This document shows, one piece after another, positions 7,904 to 10,231 of a stretch of DNA of 10,231 bases (its first letter is position 1; every line of letters begins with the position of its first letter). The translations under genes and the position numbers were made by a program. Origin of the DNA: Dehalococcoidia bacterium UBA1151 (GTDB taxonomy: Bacteria > Chloroflexota > Dehalococcoidia > Lucifugimonadales > Lucifugimonadaceae); NCBI GenBank assembly GCA_002311865.1, contig DBZV01000136.1, positions 25,621 to 35,851 of the forward strand. The letters run 5' to 3'. The notes under the pieces were generated by a model. That model did not search any database and was not told where the DNA came from. It saw nothing but the letters and a program-made list of their open reading frames with translations.

Positions 7904-7918
7904 GGCGGGACTCGTACC
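7904..7918 (-). repeat. tRNA T-arm-like 15-mer, direct repeat of the tRNA-Ala T-arm
   Basis: GGCGGGACTCGTACC matches GGCGGGACTCGAACC of the tRNA-Ala gene at 10191-10205 at 14 of 15 positions in the same orientation. On the minus strand it reads as the T-loop and 3' T-stem of a tRNA. The 5' stem strand (TAAGG in place of a complementary sequence) and the rest of a cloverleaf are missing, so it is not a functional tRNA. It could be a tRNA relic or an attachment-site scar. Confidence 0.4.
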
Positions 7919-8076
7919 TTAGTACCAGCGCACGTTGTTGAGATCGTGAAAGCATGGACGGTGATCACCTATCGGGGCCTCATCAATTCGAGTTACCGTA
8001 TCCTGCACACTCCATGCGGGGGGTGTTCTCGAAGAGAGATTCCTGACTCACCAAGCTGGCTGGCGATTGGGCGAAT

Positions 8077-8763
8077 TTGCCTGAGGCAATTCTGATAGAT
8101 CAAACAGGCGGCGATACGGGCCGCTATGCCGTTGTTGGCTCAAAACCGTTTGTTTCAGGCCGGCCCCCGTTCGCAGACCTCGGTCATGAGAGCCGAACGA
8201 TCTCTCGGAGACATGCAGAAATTCTATCGGTCATCGATGGATACGTAATTCGCGATCTCGGAAGCATCAACGGGACTACTGTTAACGGAAAAGCTGTGGG
8301 ATCTGATCCCGTGAGGCTCCTATCTGGAGACATTATTTCATTGGCCGACGGAGCCGCTGAACTGAGATTCGAACTGGGCAGCAAGACTGTCAAACTGGAT
8401 CAGAGCAATGCTCCAGTTGATGGGGAGTTGGATTCGGAACTGGTGGTCGATTCAAGAACTCGGGAAGTGTCTGTCTCTGGTGAGCCCGTTATTCCTTCGC
8501 TGTCTCGAAAAGAGTTTGATCTGTTAGAAGCGCTTTTCTCCTCCGCTGGAGATGCACTTTCAATTCAGGAGCTCGCCGCGATTGTATGGCCGGAAAGGGT
8601 TGATGGCTCAGTAGATGCAACAGAAGTGTCCCAGTTGGTAACCAGGATCCGGAGGCGAATTAGGATGCCAGTTGATGGCGTTCAGATCATCAGCGTAAGG
8701 GGATTTGCGTATCGACTGGACGGATTCCGGCCGAGCGCCAGAAGTGCTCAGCAGGATTCCTAG
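8077..8763 (+). CDS. FHA domain-winged helix (OmpR-type) transcriptional regulator
   Basis: The 228-residue protein joins two domains. Residues about 5-100 form a forkhead-associated domain, with GR at 28-29, TISRRHAEI at 41-49 (Ser43, Arg44, His46) and GSINGTTVNG at 62-71 (Asn65), the residues that read phosphothreonine. Residues about 122-215 form an OmpR/PhoB-type winged helix, with LSRKEFDLLEAL at 142-153, the ELAAIVWP helix, VSQLVTRIRRRIR as recognition helix, and VRGFAYRL as the wing. There is no receiver domain, so phospho-peptide binding rather than Asp phosphorylation should control it. The TTG start at 8077 lies 30 bases after an in-frame stop; its ribosome site is weak, so the start is uncertain. 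A Ser/Thr kinase gene follows 110 bases later and is the obvious partner. Target genes are unknown; the divergent glycan operon is one candidate. Confidence 0.85.
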   Translation: MPEAILIDQTGGDTGRYAVVGSKPFVSGRPPFADLGHESRTISRRHAEILSVIDGYVIRDLGSINGTTVNGKAVGSDPVRLLSGDIISLADGAAELRFELGSKTVKLDQSNAPVDGELDSELVVDSRTREVSVSGEPVIPSLSRKEFDLLEALFSSAGDALSIQELAAIVWPERVDGSVDATEVSQLVTRIRRRIRMPVDGVQIISVRGFAYRLDGFRPSARSAQQDS

Positions 8764-8858
8764 TCATATCGTGCATGGCCTTGGGATTGATACTAATAAT
8801 TTTCGATGCAACCCGATGACTCACGAGCGCGAATATCACTCTGCCACTGGAGTCAGGC

Positions 8859-8866
8859 TAGGAGAT
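8859..8866 (+). promoter_or_regulatory. Ribosome binding site of the kinase gene
   Basis: TAGGAGAT, with GGAG nine bases before the ATG at 8874, is the strongest ribosome site in the window and fixes the kinase start. Confidence 0.6.
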
Positions 8867-8873
8867 CCCTGCA

Positions 8874-9656
8874 ATGGACCAGGTAGTGGGTTCCTATCGC
8901 CTGATTGAACTCCTTGGCGGCGGTGGCCAGGCCGATGTCTACCTTGGCGAGCACCAGGAGACCGGAGATCGCCATGCGTTAAAAATTTTGTACGCAGGGC
9001 TGTCTGTAGACGTAGATGCGAAGAGTGCCTTCCTGCAGGAAGCGATCAAAGCTCGGTCAGTCGAACACGAAAATATCGTTGAGATCATTGACGTGGGCGA
9101 CCATGAAGGTCGGCCGTTCATGGTCCTTAAGTACGTGTCTAAAGACCTGGCTTCTCTGATTGCAGGGACTCCGCTGGATGAAAAAAGGGCAATTGAGATC
9201 GCCCAACAGGTTGCAGACGCGCTCGCTTGTGCACATTCGCTTGGCATTGTCCACCGAGATATAAAGCCTCAGAACATACTGGTCAATCAGGCTGTACAGG
9301 TGAAAGTGGCGGACTTTGGTATCTCCGCCTCGGCCTTCATGGCGACGATAGGGCGGACCGGTGAAGTTCTGGGGGCTCCCGCGTATATGTCCCCTGAACA
9401 GTGGACCGGGGAGCCCGATCATCGGTCCGATATCTGCTCGCTGGGCGTCGTCATATACGAGATGCTCACCGGAACCCTCCATTTGAGTCAAACACCACGA
9501 TGGGCTGGTTGGAGGCTCATAGAACCCGCAAGATCCCGCTTCCCGCGAAGATGGTTAATGAGCTGCCAGATTTCCTCATTGAGATCATTGAAAAATGTCT
9601 GGAGAAGGATCCCAAACGACGATTTCAGTCTATGGAAGAGCTTTCAACGGCGTTAA
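8874..9656 (+). CDS. Hanks-type Ser/Thr protein kinase, frameshifted after codon 200
   Basis: The first 200 residues are a PknB-like kinase: glycine loop LGGGGQADVY (14-23), ALKIL with Lys37, the helix-C acid Glu57, catalytic HRDIKPQN (127-134), DFG (147-149), and APAYMSPEQ (168-176) with DHRSDICSLG (182-191). All catalytic residues are present, so the N-lobe and active site look sound. At GGA (9471-9473) the natural sequence EMLTG continues as NPPFESNTT only in the frame shifted by one base, as if one base were lost. As written, the last 60 codons to 9656 are out of frame and meaningless. The C-lobe, membrane helix and tail continue in the next entry. The gene probably works with the FHA regulator just upstream. 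I cannot tell a true mutation from a sequencing error. Confidence 0.85.
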   Translation: MDQVVGSYRLIELLGGGGQADVYLGEHQETGDRHALKILYAGLSVDVDAKSAFLQEAIKARSVEHENIVEIIDVGDHEGRPFMVLKYVSKDLASLIAGTPLDEKRAIEIAQQVADALACAHSLGIVHRDIKPQNILVNQAVQVKVADFGISASAFMATIGRTGEVLGAPAYMSPEQWTGEPDHRSDICSLGVVIYEMLTGTLHLSQTPRWAGWRLIEPARSRFPRRWLMSCQISSLRSLKNVWRRIPNDDFSLWKSFQRR

Positions 9657-9947
9657 GACTTGGAGTGGTGCGGAACTCTCCAATGCTCATTCCGGAGTTT
9701 GCGTGGGAGGCCATGCCCTCTCCGCGTCGAAGAACAATTACCCGTGGCCTCCGCAACGGAAAGCGAGCGGCGATCACCGCTGGCGCAATTGGGAGCCGTG
9801 ACTGCGATTATCGTACCCACAGCGATTTTTGTCAGGAACAGCATTGGCACAGCACCTGAAATTGAGATTCCCACTTTCGTGGAATTTGAGCTGCCGTCAA
9901 CTCAGAATCGGCAGGTGATATTCGCCGAAGTTCCTACGGACGTTTGA
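9474..9947 (+). pseudogene. Displaced 3' part of the Ser/Thr kinase: C-lobe, membrane helix, short outer tail
   Basis: From 9473 the kinase C-lobe runs one frame over: NPPFESNTT, LPDFLIEIIEKCLEKDPKRR and FQSMEELSTALR are the usual helices F-I, including the conserved Arg of the last helix. At about 9794 the original frame resumes, giving one membrane helix if the reading is joined (AAITAGAIG then AVTAIIVPTAIFV) and a tail of about 37 residues ending at the TGA of 9945-9947. A missing base at 9471-9474 and an extra base near 9794 therefore cancel. Joined, the protein would be about 357 residues: cytoplasmic kinase, one helix, short outer tail with no sensor domain that I recognise. No slippery heptamer is visible at either point, so programmed frameshifting is unlikely. 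Confidence 0.65.
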
Positions 9948-9975
9948 CCTGCCCCAAATAGTTGTACCAGTTGCT

Positions 9976-10180
9976 ATGTTAGTGCCGTCGATCGATTACA
10001 TCACGAGGGCACTTGAGAATTTTGTGCTGTTCTCGCCACAGGCTCACTGGGTGATCGAAAGGAGCTAATTCGCGGATTCGTTACCGAGATCGTCAAGTCT
10101 GAAGACAAGGCGGTAATCCGTTACCGGCTGCCAGACGGAAAACCAGAACAGGAGAAGCAAGTTCTTGATATTGACCTGTT
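9976..10180 (+). pseudogene. Remnant of a serine-recombinase C-terminus (frameshifted)
   Basis: Two overlapping frames each carry part of what looks like the C-terminal end of a large serine recombinase. The first reads IDYITRALENFVLFS and ends at a TAA at 10066. The second, open from 10017, reads DRKELIRGFVTEIVKSEDKA and then VIRYRLPDGKPEQEKQ. The charged helix followed by R-K-E-L-I-R, an I-V strand and a Y-x-x-P ending is typical of the last 50 residues of such enzymes. The catalytic resolvase domain and most of the protein are absent; the kinase gene ends only 28 bases upstream. The second frame has no stop before running antisense through the tRNA, where it gives the familiar tRNA artefact GGDGGTRTRDPL. 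The recombinase call rests on remembered family patterns, so confidence is moderate. Confidence 0.5.
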
Positions 10181-10231
10181 TGGTGGAGATGGCGGGACTC
10201 GAACCCGCGACCCCCTCAATGCCATTGAGGT
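10181..10231 (-). tRNA. tRNA-Ala(GGC), 3' part (5' half beyond the window)
   Basis: Read on the minus strand, the segment gives the anticodon arm CCTCA-ATGGCAT-TGAGG with anticodon GGC. A five-base variable loop GGGTC follows, then a perfect T-arm (GCGGG, TTCGAGT, CCCGC), the acceptor strand CATCTCC, discriminator A and an encoded CCA at 10183-10181. Position 70 is T, as required for the G3:U70 pair that marks alanine tRNAs. The D-arm and 5' acceptor strand lie past the right edge. The tRNA decodes GCC (and GCU) codons. Its 3' end faces the recombinase remnant, the usual arrangement at an integration site. Confidence 0.93.
10191..10205 (-). repeat. T-arm copy within tRNA-Ala, partner of 7904-7918
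   Basis: This is the intact member of the 15-base pair, differing at one position (A at 10202, T at 7915). It spans the T-loop and 3' T-stem, a common crossover region for integrases. Confidence 0.4.

Larger units (their letters stand above)
7717..8076. other. Divergent intergenic region (about 360 bases)
   Basis: This region separates the minus-strand glycan operon from the plus-strand FHA regulator, so it must hold the promoter for each unless one is transcribed from further away. I cannot point to convincing -35/-10 pairs. It contains an imperfect tRNA T-arm-like segment at 7904-7918 and a six-base inverted repeat, GGCTGG at 7742-7747 with CCAGCC at 7780-7785, in the expected leader of the operon. 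A 115-codon open frame crosses it at 7748-8095 but reads as low-complexity, Arg/Pro-rich translation with no recognisable domain, so I treat it as non-coding. Confidence 0.5.

Noticed and set aside
7748..8095. 115-codon plus-strand open frame in the intergenic region
   Set aside because: It has Arg/Pro/Ser-rich translation, no domain and no ribosome site, and its GGTRTLVPA segment is a translated T-arm-like sequence. It also overlaps the start of the FHA gene.
8786..8803. AT-rich patch (around TACTAATAATTTT) as a kinase promoter
   Set aside because: It could hold a -10 element, but I find no matching -35 at a proper distance, and the kinase may be transcribed from the FHA gene promoter.
9057..9491. 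Minus-strand open frame of 144 codons opposite the kinase
   Set aside because: It is antisense to well-conserved kinase motifs and its own translation has no recognisable domain.
10175..10231. Protein sequence GGDGGTRTRDPLNAIE at the right edge
   Set aside because: It is the antisense translation of the tRNA-Ala gene, a common annotation artefact, not part of a real protein.
1..10231. CRISPR array, insertion sequence with terminal inverted repeats, or riboswitch
   Set aside because: I saw no regularly spaced repeats, no transposase and no recognisable riboswitch core on reading through the window.

Overview
This window comes from a bacterial chromosome. By eye it is moderately GC-rich, and it relies heavily on GTG and TTG start codons: eight of the nine starts I chose are not ATG. 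No gene fixes the taxonomy. The mix of a DUF2339/DUF3999 pair, an FHA-winged-helix regulator with a Ser/Thr kinase, and a serine-recombinase remnant beside a tRNA would suit an environmental lineage such as Chloroflexota. That placement is a guess.

Layout. (1) Positions 2-2402, plus strand: the C-terminal end of a DUF2339 polytopic membrane protein, overlapped by a secreted, membrane-anchored DUF3999-type protein, then msrA (methionine sulfoxide reductase). (2) Positions 2427-7716, minus strand: a tight five-gene polysaccharide operon. In transcription order it encodes a UDP-sugar 4-epimerase-like SDR, an RmlD-like reductase, a CapE/FnlA-type UDP-GlcNAc dehydratase/epimerase, a CapG/FnlC-type 2-epimerase and a WbuB-like GT4 glycosyltransferase. 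Middle enzymes plus glycosyltransferase form a route from UDP-GlcNAc to a UDP-activated N-acetylated 6-deoxy-L-hexosamine (L-FucNAc or L-QuiNAc) and its transfer to a lipid-linked glycan. (3) Positions 7717-8076: a divergent non-coding region carrying a 15-base tRNA T-arm-like sequence. (4) Positions 8077-9947, plus strand: an FHA-winged-helix regulator and a transmembrane Ser/Thr kinase. The kinase frame is broken at about 9471-9474 and restored at about 9794. (5) Positions 9976-10231: a frameshifted remnant of a serine-recombinase C-terminus running into the 3' half of a minus-strand tRNA-Ala(GGC).

How the parts may work together. The operon is a surface-glycan (O-antigen or capsule) module. 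The FHA regulator and kinase form a plausible phospho-signalling pair: the kinase would phosphorylate a threonine, the FHA domain would read it, and the winged helix would act on DNA. Because the pair is divergent from the glycan operon, control of that operon is an attractive but unproven idea. The right end looks like the eroded boundary of an integrative element at a tRNA gene. Three frame breaks fall within the last 800 bases, so sequence quality there should be checked before any decay is inferred.
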